Shown here piece by piece: positions 8,569 to 19,509 of a DNA stretch of 64,000 bases. Below the pieces are notes generated by a model that ran no database searches, was not told where the DNA came from, and saw only the letters and a program-made list of their open reading frames with translations. The position numbers were made by a program, and so were the translations under genes. How positions within the stretch are numbered: position 1 is the first letter of the stretch; each line of letters begins with the position of its first letter. This DNA comes from DASRRB01 sp036732755. Lineage in GTDB: Bacteria > Planctomycetota > B15-G4 > SIAN01. The stretch lies in assembly GCA_036732755.1 (NCBI GenBank), contig DAINBU010000004.1:1-64000 (forward strand). The letters run 5' to 3'.

Positions 8569-11201
8569 ATCCGGAGCGATGGAAGCGCGTCGAGGAGCTC
8601 TTCGAACGCGCGTCGAAGCTGCCCGAGGGGCAGTGGCCGGGGTTCCTCGTCTCCGAGGCGGGCGACGACCTCGAGCTGATCGAGACCGTCTTGAAGATGC
8701 TTCGAAGCCGGGGCGCGGAGAAGTTCATCGAGCCGCCGTCCGGATCGAGCGCGCCGGGGACGCTTCCGAGCGGCGACGCGTGGATCGGCCGCAAGCTCGG
8801 CGACTTCGAGTTGACGGCACCGATCGGCAAGGGCGCCATGGGGCTCGTCTTCCGGGCGCGCCAGGTCTCACTCCATCGCGACGTCGCCGTCAAGATCCTC
8901 CCGTTCGAGATGCTGTCGCGGCCCGACCGCCTCGCGCGCTTCTCGAAGGAGGCGCGCGCCGCCGCCCGCCTCCACCACCCCAACATCGTTCCGATCCACG
9001 CGGTCGGACAGGAGGGGGACGTCCACTGGTTCGCGATGGAGTTGGTCGACGGGCCCGACCTGGCGCAGGAGATCAAGCGGCTTGCGGGTAAGGAGAGCGG
9101 CCCCGCAGCGCGCCTGCCGCCGTTCGAATCGCGCGACTACCTTCCCGTCGTCGTCCGGCTGGTCGAGCAGGCCGCCGACGCGCTCGCCTACGCCCACCAG
9201 AACGGGATCGTCCATCGCGACATCAAGCCTCACAATCTCGTGGTCGATCCGGCCGGACAGGTGCGGATCGTCGACTTCGGACTCGCGCGCGACGAAGAGC
9301 AGGGAACCATCACGTCGAGCAGCGACCAGATCGGCTCGCCCTATTACATGAGCCCCGAGCAGGTGCGCCATCGGATGCACGCCGTCGACCAGCGCACCGA
9401 CGTCTACTCGCTCGGCGTCGTCCTCTACGAGCTGTTGTCACTGCACCGGCCCTTCGACGGAGCCACCTCCGCCGAAGTGTGGTATCGCATCGTCCACGAC
9501 GAGCCGCGCAAGCTCCGCGCGATCGCGCCGCGCGTGCCGACCGACCTCGCGCTCGTCTGCAACAAGGCGATGGCGCGCGAGCTCGCCGACCGCTACGCCA
9601 GCGCCGAGGCGTTTCGCGACGACCTGGGCCGCTTTCTCCGCCACGAGTCCGTCGTCGCACAGTCCCCTTCCATTCGGCGGCGCGCGCGCCGCTTCGTCGC
9701 GCGCCATCCGGTCGCCTGCGGCTCCGCCGCGGCGGCGGCGATCGCGGTCGCGACGGGCTTCTGGTTCGCCGACTCGCGCGCCCGCCGGCGAGACGAGACG
9801 GCGAAGGCGGAGGAGATCCGCAGCCTCCTCACCGGGCCCGACTGGGATGCACGCCTCAGCGAGGTGGTCGCCGGACGGCGCCTCTGGCGCGATCTGCACG
9901 CCCGCGCCGCATCGCTGCCGGACGAGCTGCGCGACCTCGAGCAACAGCTCGACACGCGGTTCGCCGCGGACTTCGAGGCGCGGCGCCGGCGGCTCGAGGA
10001 GCACCTCGCGCTCGGGCTGGGCGGACTGCGCGATCCGGCGCGTTGGGGGGGACACGCGTCACCTTCATCGCCGACCGAGCTGGCCCTCTTCCAATTCGAG
10101 GGCGAACGGATCCGAGAGATCTACGGCGACCTGCCGGAAGTCGCGCGCCTCTGCGACCCCGCGCGAGCAAGGCCGCGCGTGAACCTTCGCCTCGACTCGG
10201 TGACGCAGGCCGACGCGGCCGGGAGACCGGCCCATGCCTCGATGCGCGCGATCGATCCGCTGCTCGGCATGCGCGGCGAACGACAGGAGCTCGGCGTCCT
10301 GCCTCTCGCCGACGTGGCCGTGCGTACGGGGAACTGGCGATTCCTCGTCGAGATCCAGGACTTCGGTTTCGCCGAGTACACGCGCTACCTCGAACCGGGC
10401 GCCGCGCCGGTCGAGTTGCAGATCCGCGTGCGGCGCAGTGAAGCCGTGCAGCCCGGAATGAAAGCGATCGAGGCCGGACGATTCACGTTCGACGTGATTC
10501 GGCCGAAGAGCTGCGACATTGGCGGCCCGTCCGCCGAGTTCGACGCCTTCCAGATCGACGAGGCCGAGGTCTCGAACGGGGAGTTCGTCAGTTTCCTGCG
10601 CGAGACCGGCCGCCCCCCCCCAAAGCGATGGAGCAGCCTCGGGTTCAAAGGGGATTGGCACGACCTGCCACTCGGAGAGCTCGGCGATCGCTTCCTCGAC
10701 CTTCCCGTCGCCGGCATCGACTACGGCGATGCGCAGGCCTATTCGGAGTGGGCCGGCAAGAGGCTCCCGACGCACCTCGAGCTCGAGCGAGCGCAGCGCG
10801 GCAGCGACACCCGCCACTATCCGGCTGGCGAGGACAAACTCCCGCTCGCGGCGGAGAACTACAACATCTACGGCGAGGACGAAGGAAGAGGAATCTCGGT
10901 GGCCGACAAGTTCAGAATCTACCTGGCCAACGTGAAACCAGTCCGCGACCCGCGCTACCGCCAGCCGCCCGAGGGTCTCTTCCACGCCTTCGGGAACGTC
11001 GCGGAGGCAAGCGAGAGCCTCCTCGCCGAGCCTGAGGAAGACGTCCTCGTCACCAAGATCTGGGAGCGTATCGACCTGGGTTCGGCGTGGGACGCGCAGG
11101 TCAACCACGCCTCCCTTTCTTCCCATGCGTTCTTCGGCGTCGCCGATCGATACGCCCCGATGTACGTCGGCCTTCGCTGTTGCAAGAGTCGATCACCGTA
11201 A
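8565..11201 (+). CDS. transmembrane Ser/Thr protein kinase fused to an FGE-sulfatase-like domain
   Basis: An 878-residue protein. Residues 1-75 form the small helical domain (WKRVEELFERASKL) usual before kinases of this type. The kinase domain spans about 83-350: glycine loop IGKGAMGLVF near 87, AVKIL lysine near 109, HRDIKPHNLVVD at 217, DFGLA near 236 and YYMSPEQ near 263. A membrane helix at about 382-402 (ACGSAAAAAIAVATGFWF) places the rest outside the cytoplasm. After a linker, residues about 634-878 resemble the formylglycine-generating-enzyme/sulfatase-modifying fold: FQIDEAEVSNGEFVSFLRE, DAQAYSEWAGKRLPTHLELE and YVGLRCCK at the end. The canonical FGE G-N-V-x-E-W motif is here GNVAEA, so enzymatic activity is doubtful and a sensor role is more likely. 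ATGA overlap with the preceding sigma gene. Confidence 0.93.
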   Translation: MNPERWKRVEELFERASKLPEGQWPGFLVSEAGDDLELIETVLKMLRSRGAEKFIEPPSGSSAPGTLPSGDAWIGRKLGDFELTAPIGKGAMGLVFRARQVSLHRDVAVKILPFEMLSRPDRLARFSKEARAAARLHHPNIVPIHAVGQEGDVHWFAMELVDGPDLAQEIKRLAGKESGPAARLPPFESRDYLPVVVRLVEQAADALAYAHQNGIVHRDIKPHNLVVDPAGQVRIVDFGLARDEEQGTITSSSDQIGSPYYMSPEQVRHRMHAVDQRTDVYSLGVVLYELLSLHRPFDGATSAEVWYRIVHDEPRKLRAIAPRVPTDLALVCNKAMARELADRYASAEAFRDDLGRFLRHESVVAQSPSIRRRARRFVARHPVACGSAAAAAIAVATGFWFADSRARRRDETAKAEEIRSLLTGPDWDARLSEVVAGRRLWRDLHARAASLPDELRDLEQQLDTRFAADFEARRRRLEEHLALGLGGLRDPARWGGHASPSSPTELALFQFEGERIREIYGDLPEVARLCDPARARPRVNLRLDSVTQADAAGRPAHASMRAIDPLLGMRGERQELGVLPLADVAVRTGNWRFLVEIQDFGFAEYTRYLEPGAAPVELQIRVRRSEAVQPGMKAIEAGRFTFDVIRPKSCDIGGPSAEFDAFQIDEAEVSNGEFVSFLRETGRPPPKRWSSLGFKGDWHDLPLGELGDRFLDLPVAGIDYGDAQAYSEWAGKRLPTHLELERAQRGSDTRHYPAGEDKLPLAAENYNIYGEDEGRGISVADKFRIYLANVKPVRDPRYRQPPEGLFHAFGNVAEASESLLAEPEEDVLVTKIWERIDLGSAWDAQVNHASLSSHAFFGVADRYAPMYVGLRCCKSRSP

Positions 11202-11283
11202 CAACCGTCGTCGCTCGCAGGGGGAATCCGAATCTCGACGATCGAGTTCCGACGCGCGACGACCCGACAAAAAGGAGCGCATC

Positions 11284-11769
11284 ATGCCCTATCTGGTACT
11301 TGGAGCGGTGACGTACTCGCTCGCCAAACCGACCTTCACGGCGGTTCTCCCGCCGCCGCAGATCACGATCGACACCAACAACCAGAACATTCCTACGGAG
11401 GCGGATATCAGCGACTTCATCAGCAAGCTGCAGGGCATGCAGGTCATCTTCACGCACACCGAGTACGCCGACATGTGCGACGAGCTTCGGGAATTGGTCA
11501 AGAGACGCATCTTCGGCCCCGGCGCCACCAATCCTCTCAATCCTGCGAACAAGATCTTCGACGTGTACGTGAATGACTCACGAGAATCCGGAGACCCGGA
11601 CGTCTGGCGTAGTTCACTCGGTTTAGGTCTCGCGATCCATCCCGTCACCAATGCCAACTACGCGCCACAAGGGCCGATCAATATCGGCGTCGCCCCGCAC
11701 CCGAATCCTCAGAATCCGCAGACTACGCAGTATTGGCTTCGTGCGGACGTGGTCGCGTACGGCCCGTGA
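11284..11769 (+). CDS. hypothetical protein of the kinase/FGE cassette
   Basis: A 161-residue protein starting at ATG 11284 with AAAGGAG 6 nt upstream. No signal peptide, membrane helix or known domain is recognised. It opens with a short hydrophobic strand (YLVLGAVTYSLAK), continues with a polar PPPQITIDTNNQNIPTEAD stretch and a helical part with two Cys/Met-rich turns (HTEYADMCDELRELVKRR), and ends in an Asn/Pro/Thr-rich beta-like tail. GC content and codon choice are lower than in flanking genes, which suggests a different history. It lies 82 bp after the kinase gene and 63 bp before the next unknown gene, all in one direction. Confidence 0.72.
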   Translation: MPYLVLGAVTYSLAKPTFTAVLPPPQITIDTNNQNIPTEADISDFISKLQGMQVIFTHTEYADMCDELRELVKRRIFGPGATNPLNPANKIFDVYVNDSRESGDPDVWRSSLGLGLAIHPVTNANYAPQGPINIGVAPHPNPQNPQTTQYWLRADVVAYGP

Positions 11770-11832
11770 TCGAGTCGACATCGCAGCGACGTGACCATCC
11801 GGCCTTTCCAAATTGATCAGGGGGGACATTCC

Positions 11833-12885
11833 ATGGCACATCCTCAAAGAAGCCTCGTCAACGCGCTGCGGTTGAGCTCCGGTCCGGGAGGCAGCGTCCA
11901 CTCGAGGCCACTGGCCGAAGAAACGATTCGAATGCTGAACGAGAGAGCGAAGCTGCCCAAGACACAGATCGGTCTTGAGCAGAGGAAGATCGTTCGATTC
12001 GATGCGTGGACGGATCCGCGAATCTTCAAGATTCTCCAGGATAACCCGAACGGGAAATCGCTTTCGACAGAAGCTCGCAAGCTTTTCTGCGACCTCCGTC
12101 CGGACATCAGCTCCACCGAGCTTCGGTGCGCGTTCGAGTTGCTGACTCGCCTCCCGCTCGATCGTGCGCGGAGGCTCGCCGCCGGCAAGGAGTACAAAGT
12201 GAGGGTGCGCGTGAAGGGTCAGGCGAAGCTCCTCCTCGATGTGTCCAAGGATCAATTGCTCGGAAAAGTGAACGCTCCGAAGCAACCAGTCCGCGTGTTA
12301 TTGCCCTTGCTGTTCACGAGAATGGCCAGTCACATGCACGCCATCTTCAAACCGCATTTGTCGTCGGGGGGCCTGCCTCCACCGAAACTCGACAAATTGT
12401 TCGCGAAATTCGCTTCGGGGAAACTTCGCATCGAGGAACACGGCCCGCAGGAATGGATGAACGCGGAGCCCGACAGCGCCTACTTCTTTGCGCTCGCGGA
12501 ATTCTGCATCCAGGCGGCGCACTGCAACGCCGAGCCGGGGCCCCGATGGTGGATCTCCCTCGGCGGACTTTTCGCAGCACTGCAGGACGTCTTCTGCGTG
12601 TTCTACCACCGGACCGGCGGCGAACGACGATTCAGCGAGTACCGCGACGTGTTCTTCAACACCAAGCGGGAGATCTCCGAGGACCTTCTGTTGAAGCATG
12701 TCGCCTCGGTGCGCCGGCGATGCGACACGATCGAGAAACTGGTCGACCAGGTGACCTGGAATGCGTTCTGGTACTTCTTCGACGACGTGCAACCACCGAC
12801 GGTCGTTCCGCAGAGCACACCACCGCAGCCGCCTCGTCACCCGCTCCGCTCCTTCCGGAGGAGCTCCTCGACCTCACGTGCGTAG
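11833..12885 (+). CDS. hypothetical protein of the kinase/FGE cassette
   Basis: A 350-residue protein; ATG 11833 is preferred because CAGGGGGG ends 8 nt upstream, against an in-frame but RBS-less start at 11791. No family is recognised. It is basic and helix-rich, with no signal peptide or membrane helix. Aromatic clusters such as EPGPRWWISLGGLFAALQDVFC and ITWNAFWYFFDD-like segments sit in the second half, and the last 30 residues are Pro/Ser/Arg-rich and probably disordered. GC is visibly lower than in the neighbours, as for the preceding gene. It ends 37 bp before the convergent cytochrome peroxidase gene. A cytoplasmic partner or output of the kinase/sigma cassette is inferred from position only. 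Confidence 0.72.
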   Translation: MAHPQRSLVNALRLSSGPGGSVHSRPLAEETIRMLNERAKLPKTQIGLEQRKIVRFDAWTDPRIFKILQDNPNGKSLSTEARKLFCDLRPDISSTELRCAFELLTRLPLDRARRLAAGKEYKVRVRVKGQAKLLLDVSKDQLLGKVNAPKQPVRVLLPLLFTRMASHMHAIFKPHLSSGGLPPPKLDKLFAKFASGKLRIEEHGPQEWMNAEPDSAYFFALAEFCIQAAHCNAEPGPRWWISLGGLFAALQDVFCVFYHRTGGERRFSEYRDVFFNTKREISEDLLLKHVASVRRRCDTIEKLVDQVTWNAFWYFFDDVQPPTVVPQSTPPQPPRHPLRSFRRSSSTSRA

Positions 12886-12922
12886 CGTTTGACGAGCGGC
12901 GATTTTGGTCGCCACGCGCGGT

Positions 12923-14539
12923 TCAGAACAACTGGAACTCGCCACCCTCGCTTGCGGCGATGCCGTCGCTCGCGCCGGCGTCGAGCACGAACCACTGCGA
13001 GAAGAACTCGATGCCCGCGAGCGCCGGATTGCTCGGCAACGCGCCCTTCAACGTCCCGTAGCCGGCGCCGGCGCCAGAGCCTGACAGGACCAGCGGCACG
13101 ATCACGGCGATCTGGGTCACGTCGACGTGGAGGGGGATGGAGCGGAGGAAGGTGCCGGGCGGCGTCTTGCCGAGCGACACGATGTCGAGCGCGAGGCTCC
13201 CGCCGAGCGCGTCGAACACGCCGAATTTGAAGTCGACGTTGCCGACGTTCGGCGGCACCTGCGCGAGCAGCGCCGGCACGAAGCCGCCGCTGCCGGACGA
13301 CCCGAAGCCGTAGTGCGCCGGATTCGGCGGCGGCGGCTCGAAGAAGAGGCGCGGCCGGTCGAACGGCGCCTGCTCGGCGGCCACGCGCGGGTCGGTCAGC
13401 GCGGTGCGCAGGAACTCGACGAGGTCGTCCGTCTGCTGGAGCGACAGGAAGAGCGGGAAGATCTGCCCGTCGAGATTGTCGTTGAAGTCGCCGCCGCGGT
13501 TGTAGAAGTCGACGACCTGGCGCAGGTCGTCGAACTGTCCCGTGTGCATGAACCGGGCGCGCAGCCCGGCGTTGCGCAGGCTCGGCGACTTGAACATGCC
13601 GCGGTCGTTGTGGTCGCCGGTGACGTTCTCGCGGCCCGGGTCGGTCGCGGGGTCGCGCAGGCCGATGTTGTGGAACTGGTCGTCGAGGAAGAACGGCGTC
13701 AGGTGGCAGATGCGGCAGTTGCCCTGGTTGGTGAAGACGCCGAGCCCCGCCTTCTGCTGCGCCGTGAGCGCGGCGGTGTTGCCGTTGACGTAGTCGTCCC
13801 ACGGCGTCTGATCCGGGACGAGCGAACGCTCGTAGCTCGCGATCGCGAACGCGATGCGCTCGCTCGTGATCGCCGCGTCGCCGAACGCGCTCGTGAAGAG
13901 GTCGGGGTAGGTCGGGTCGGCCGCGAGCGCCGCGGCGACGTCGGTGGGGAGGTTGCTCGCGAGCGCGAGCGGCCGCGACGCGGGGAGCTTCGCGACGATC
14001 TCGCTCCAGTCGCGCGCCGCGTGCGCCATCTCGACGTCCGAGGCGGGCGGCCCGACGCTCTGGCTCTCGAGCGCGCCTCCGACCGCGATGCTCGTCGTGC
14101 CGGTCTGCGGATCGACGAAGGTCGTCGACGCGCGCCCGTCCCAGAAGAGCTCGGTGTTGTAGGAGGCCATCAGGAAGCCCGGCGAGTTGCGTCCGGTGAC
14201 CTGCGGCAGGAAGCCGTGCACCGGGTCGGGCTCGTAGAGATTCTGCGCGTCGGAGCGGATCACTCCCGGCGACCCGAACACGTCGTCGTTGGTATTCAGT
14301 AGACCGTCGGGTCCGGCGAGCCGGACGATGCGGACGTCGGCGCCGCCGGCGAAGGGCCGATGGCAGCTGCCGCACGCCATCGTGTTGTCGCTCGAGAGCT
14401 GCTCGTCCCAGAAGAGGACCTTGCCGAGCACCGCCTTCTCCGGCGTCAGCGGGTTCTCGGGCGGCGCGCCGGGAGGAGCGAGCTGGGCGAAGGCAGACGA
14501 TGGGAGCAGTACGAACGCGGCGATCGAGCGCGACAGCAT
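12923..14539 (-). CDS. di-haem cytochrome c peroxidase/MauG-like protein with extra C-terminal module
   Basis: A 538-residue exported protein. The ATG at 14539 follows GGAG at normal distance and gives a signal peptide (FVLLPSSAFAQLA). Two c-type haem sites, CGSCH (56-60) and CRICH (275-279), with FHNIGL, FKSPSLRNAGL and FMHTGQF in between and after, are those of the bacterial di-haem peroxidase/MauG family, which reduces peroxide or oxidises protein substrates in the periplasm. The family normally ends near residue 400. Here a further 130 residues form a beta-rich module ending VLDAGASDGIAASEGGEFQLF, related to the ends of the propeller proteins at 31574-38870 and to the fragment at 6848-6960. 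It is the last gene of a minus-strand run behind a LamG-fold gene. Confidence 0.92.
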   Translation of the reverse strand: MLSRSIAAFVLLPSSAFAQLAPPGAPPENPLTPEKAVLGKVLFWDEQLSSDNTMACGSCHRPFAGGADVRIVRLAGPDGLLNTNDDVFGSPGVIRSDAQNLYEPDPVHGFLPQVTGRNSPGFLMASYNTELFWDGRASTTFVDPQTGTTSIAVGGALESQSVGPPASDVEMAHAARDWSEIVAKLPASRPLALASNLPTDVAAALAADPTYPDLFTSAFGDAAITSERIAFAIASYERSLVPDQTPWDDYVNGNTAALTAQQKAGLGVFTNQGNCRICHLTPFFLDDQFHNIGLRDPATDPGRENVTGDHNDRGMFKSPSLRNAGLRARFMHTGQFDDLRQVVDFYNRGGDFNDNLDGQIFPLFLSLQQTDDLVEFLRTALTDPRVAAEQAPFDRPRLFFEPPPPNPAHYGFGSSGSGGFVPALLAQVPPNVGNVDFKFGVFDALGGSLALDIVSLGKTPPGTFLRSIPLHVDVTQIAVIVPLVLSGSGAGAGYGTLKGALPSNPALAGIEFFSQWFVLDAGASDGIAASEGGEFQLF

Positions 14540-14636
14540 GGAGCACTCCGTGCGGCAGGCCGGGCTGCGAGACACGACAGCGGAGGCGCGATCGTAGACG
14601 GAGTACGGCGAACTGTCTGCGGATCGCGTGCGCGGA

Positions 14637-15446
14637 TCACTTGTCCTTCGGGTCGACCCAGCGCGCACCGGCGAGCTTTCCCGCGTGACCCTTCCCGGAG
14701 AGGTCGGCGAGCTCGTCGCCGTGGGACTTCGTGGCGTCGAATACGACGAGCGTCGTGTCGTCCGATTCGAGCGTCTCTGCCGGCGCGAAATCCTTGAGGT
14801 AGCGCGCCTTCGAAGACACGCGGAATGACCGGAAGTCGGCGCCGACGCGGCGGTTCTCGTGCGCGCCCTTGCGCACGCCGAGATAAAGCGGCGTCGGCGC
14901 GGCGACAAGTGCGAGGCCGTTCACCGAGCCCTTCGCGGCGCGCGTGCCGTTCCAGAAGACCAGGAGCTCGGTCGCCGTCTTCGAGACGGCGAGGTGGTGC
15001 CATCCCGTCGCGTCGACGCAACGTCGACCACCGGTGACGAACCTCTTCCAGTCCGTTTTCGAATTCAAGCGATCGGGTCGTGCCGCGATCGTGAAGTCGA
15101 TCTTGCGGACTTCACCCGCCTCGAGCGCGGTCGTGCGCAGGATCCAGCCGCACGTCTCCTCGACGTCGGCTTCGGCGCTCATTCCGGACCACGCCTCGTC
15201 TCCGGCGAAATAGATCTCGCCGGCCTCGTACGGGCTCCAGCGCACCCACGCCTCGATCGTGAAGTCGCCGTCGAGCCGCAGCATGAACTTCGACTTCTGG
15301 ATCTCGATGTTGTCGCGGCCGGTCAATCGGACGAACGGCTTCGGCGGGAGCGCTTTGCCCTCGTCGGTCGTCGCCGCGCTCTGCGACTCCGCGAGAAGTC
15401 CCGCCATCGTCGCCGCCGCGAGGAGGCGCGCCGCGAGGTTCACCAT
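14637..15446 (-). CDS. secreted LamG/concanavalin-fold protein
   Basis: A 269-residue protein with an N-terminal signal peptide (AARLLAAATMAGLLAES). The body matches the LamG-like jelly-roll pattern (Laminin_G_3 type): FTIEAWVRWSPYEAGEIYFAG, then TGWHHLAVSKTATELLVFWNGT and PLYLGVRKG. Such domains bind carbohydrate or protein ligands. Two cysteines (in EETCGWIL and GRRCVD) may form a disulfide outside the cytoplasm. It is 45 bp downstream of the permease gene and 97 bp upstream of the cytochrome peroxidase gene on the same strand. No catalytic residues are evident; ligand unknown. Confidence 0.85.
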   Translation of the reverse strand: MVNLAARLLAAATMAGLLAESQSAATTDEGKALPPKPFVRLTGRDNIEIQKSKFMLRLDGDFTIEAWVRWSPYEAGEIYFAGDEAWSGMSAEADVEETCGWILRTTALEAGEVRKIDFTIAARPDRLNSKTDWKRFVTGGRRCVDATGWHHLAVSKTATELLVFWNGTRAAKGSVNGLALVAAPTPLYLGVRKGAHENRRVGADFRSFRVSSKARYLKDFAPAETLESDDTTLVVFDATKSHGDELADLSGKGHAGKLAGARWVDPKDK

Positions 15447-15491
15447 GCTCTGCTCCGGACCGGGAAGGCGTCGCAGACCGCGACGCGCGCG

Positions 15492-17432
<1,941 letters not shown>

Positions 17433-17498
17433 GGGGTCGGGATGGTAGGCGGCGCTCCGCGGCCCGACAACCGCAGCACGTTCACGAGCCCGGCCCGG

Positions 17499-19403
17499 TC
17501 ACCGCCTCTCGCCGTCCTTCTTCTCGTCGTCGCCCTTCGCGGCGGGCGCGTCGTCCTTCTTCTCGTCCGGCTTCGCGTCGGGCTTCTCTTCCGCCTTCTC
17601 GTCCTTCTTCTCCGCGCCCGGCTTCACCGGCTCGAGCGGCGGCTTGCCGTCGCGCTCCCATGGCCAGGGGTTGGCGGCGTCGACCTCGATGCCGACCTTG
17701 CCGCCGCCGGTGTGGACGATGTAGCCGAGCGTCGCGATCACCATGCAGCCGGTGCGCTTCACGAATTCGTCGGCCGGCTCCTTGCCGATCGGGAACTCGA
17801 ACATCACGCCGGGCGCGTAGGCCTTGCGGAACGCGAGGATCTCGGCCACCCGGATCGGCGGCGCCTGCACCTCGTTGCAGAGGACAGCGAGCCCCTCGCT
17901 GAAGAGGTCGATGCCGGGCGTCGGCTTGTTGAACTCGCGCTCGAGGTTGGCGAGCAGCTCGAGCGCGCACGCCCGGTTCTCGAGCTTCTCGGCCACGCCG
18001 CGCCAGACTACGTCGCCGTCGCGCTCGTCCTTCACGTCCTCCTTCGCCTTGAAGATCGTGACGAGCAGCTCGGCGAGGTCGGCCTCCTTCCAGAGCCGCT
18101 CCTTCACCGACTTGGTGCGGCGGATCTGGTCGATGAAGTAGGTGATCGCGTTGTAACGCAGGTCGCGCGCTTCCCAGAAGGCGCGCTTCTCCTCCTGCGA
18201 CATCGGGTCCTCCTCGAGTGCGAAGAGGCGGTTGCCCGTGTCGACGATCAGCTTCAGGAACCACTCGTCGACCTTCGCGCCCTGCTCGTCCGACATGGTC
18301 GGGCGCGCGCGGGCGAGGCCGACGCGGACGTTCTGCAGCCCGTCCATGCCGAGCAGCTGCTGCGCGCGCGGCTCGGAGAGGCAGCGCAGCACGAGCTCCA
18401 TCTCGCGCGCGCCGCCGACGTCCTGCAGGAAGGAGGTGCCGGCGCGCAGGATGCGGCCGTCGCCGCCGATCGACTGCGACGCCTTGAGCGCGGAGGTGTC
18501 GGAGAGGATCGATTCGACCGCCGCGTGCGCGACCGCGACCGCGCGCGAGCGCAGGAACGGGTCGACGTCGGTCTGCTGCAGGAGGCGCGCGCACGCCTGC
18601 AGCACGGTCACCGCCTCGAGCGGCTCGGTCTCCTGCGAGAGCAGCTTCTTCAGGTGCTGCAGCGCGAGCTCGCCCTCGCCGGCGCGGTAGAGCGCCTCGA
18701 GCGCCGCGCCGCGCTGGACCGCCTTGCCCTCGGCCGCGTCGGCCTTGACGCGCTCGATCATCTCGTCGAAGCGCGGCGGACGCGGCTCCTGCGTGCGCGC
18801 CGTGCCGAGCGCGCGGCCGAGCTGGCGCGCGAGCGGCGTGCGGTTCTCCGGGATCGTCGCGCCGTAGCCGGTGAAGATCGCGTCGAGGTCGGCCACGTCG
18901 GGATCGTCGGCCAGCACCATCGCGGCGTTCGTCCCGTTGACGTCGAAGCCGGTCGCCGCCTTGCGCACCAGCGTGCGCAGGAACTCGCGCAGCACCGGAT
19001 CGTCGCGCACCGGGCCGTAGACCTCCTTGCGGAAGGCGAGGTGCTCGGGCGTGTAGTTGTTCTCCGGGCTGTCGTTGATGGAGGGGAGCTTGCGGTTGCT
19101 CGCCTCGTCGTTGGCCGCCGTCACGAGCGTGCCGAAGTCCTTGGCGTCGAGCGACGCGGGGTCGACGGGGGCGCCGCCTTCGGGCGTCCGGGCCGCGTCG
19201 AGCAGCTTCTGCCGTGCGGTCGAGTAGTCGTCGCGCGCCGGCCGCGGCCGGTTGGCGCCGCCCGCCTCGCCCCCCTTCGCGGAGAGGTTGCGGTCGCGCC
19301 CGCCGCCCGGAGGCGTCTGCGCTGCGGACGCGCACGGGAACAGGACGAGGAGGAGGGCGGCCGCCGGCGCGGCGCGGGACGCGGCTCGGATCGCGGTGGA
19401 CAT
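17499..19403 (-). CDS. secreted hypothetical protein with charged C-terminal tail
   Basis: A 634-residue protein. ATG 19403 gives a clear signal peptide (APAAALLLVLFPCASAAQ); longer in-frame reading to 20033 runs antisense into the YceI gene and was rejected. The mature part is predominantly helical with short leucine-rich repeats resembling HEAT-type helices (for example ALEALYRAGEGELALQHLKKLLSQ), but no named domain is recognised. The last 45 residues are an alternating Lys/Glu/Asp/Pro/Ala tail, probably disordered. It ends 66 bp upstream of the permease start. Its start is 106 bp from the divergent YceI gene. Function unknown. Confidence 0.8.
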   Translation of the reverse strand: MSTAIRAASRAAPAAALLLVLFPCASAAQTPPGGGRDRNLSAKGGEAGGANRPRPARDDYSTARQKLLDAARTPEGGAPVDPASLDAKDFGTLVTAANDEASNRKLPSINDSPENNYTPEHLAFRKEVYGPVRDDPVLREFLRTLVRKAATGFDVNGTNAAMVLADDPDVADLDAIFTGYGATIPENRTPLARQLGRALGTARTQEPRPPRFDEMIERVKADAAEGKAVQRGAALEALYRAGEGELALQHLKKLLSQETEPLEAVTVLQACARLLQQTDVDPFLRSRAVAVAHAAVESILSDTSALKASQSIGGDGRILRAGTSFLQDVGGAREMELVLRCLSEPRAQQLLGMDGLQNVRVGLARARPTMSDEQGAKVDEWFLKLIVDTGNRLFALEEDPMSQEEKRAFWEARDLRYNAITYFIDQIRRTKSVKERLWKEADLAELLVTIFKAKEDVKDERDGDVVWRGVAEKLENRACALELLANLEREFNKPTPGIDLFSEGLAVLCNEVQAPPIRVAEILAFRKAYAPGVMFEFPIGKEPADEFVKRTGCMVIATLGYIVHTGGGKVGIEVDAANPWPWERDGKPPLEPVKPGAEKKDEKAEEKPDAKPDEKKDDAPAAKGDDEKKDGERR

Positions 19404-19509
19404 CCGGCGCACGCTAGCGCCGACGCGAATCACCCGGAAGCCCGGGAGAGTCCGGGTGCCGACGCTCCCGCGTACACTCCCGCCCCATTCCACTTCCGGA
19501 GGTGAATCC

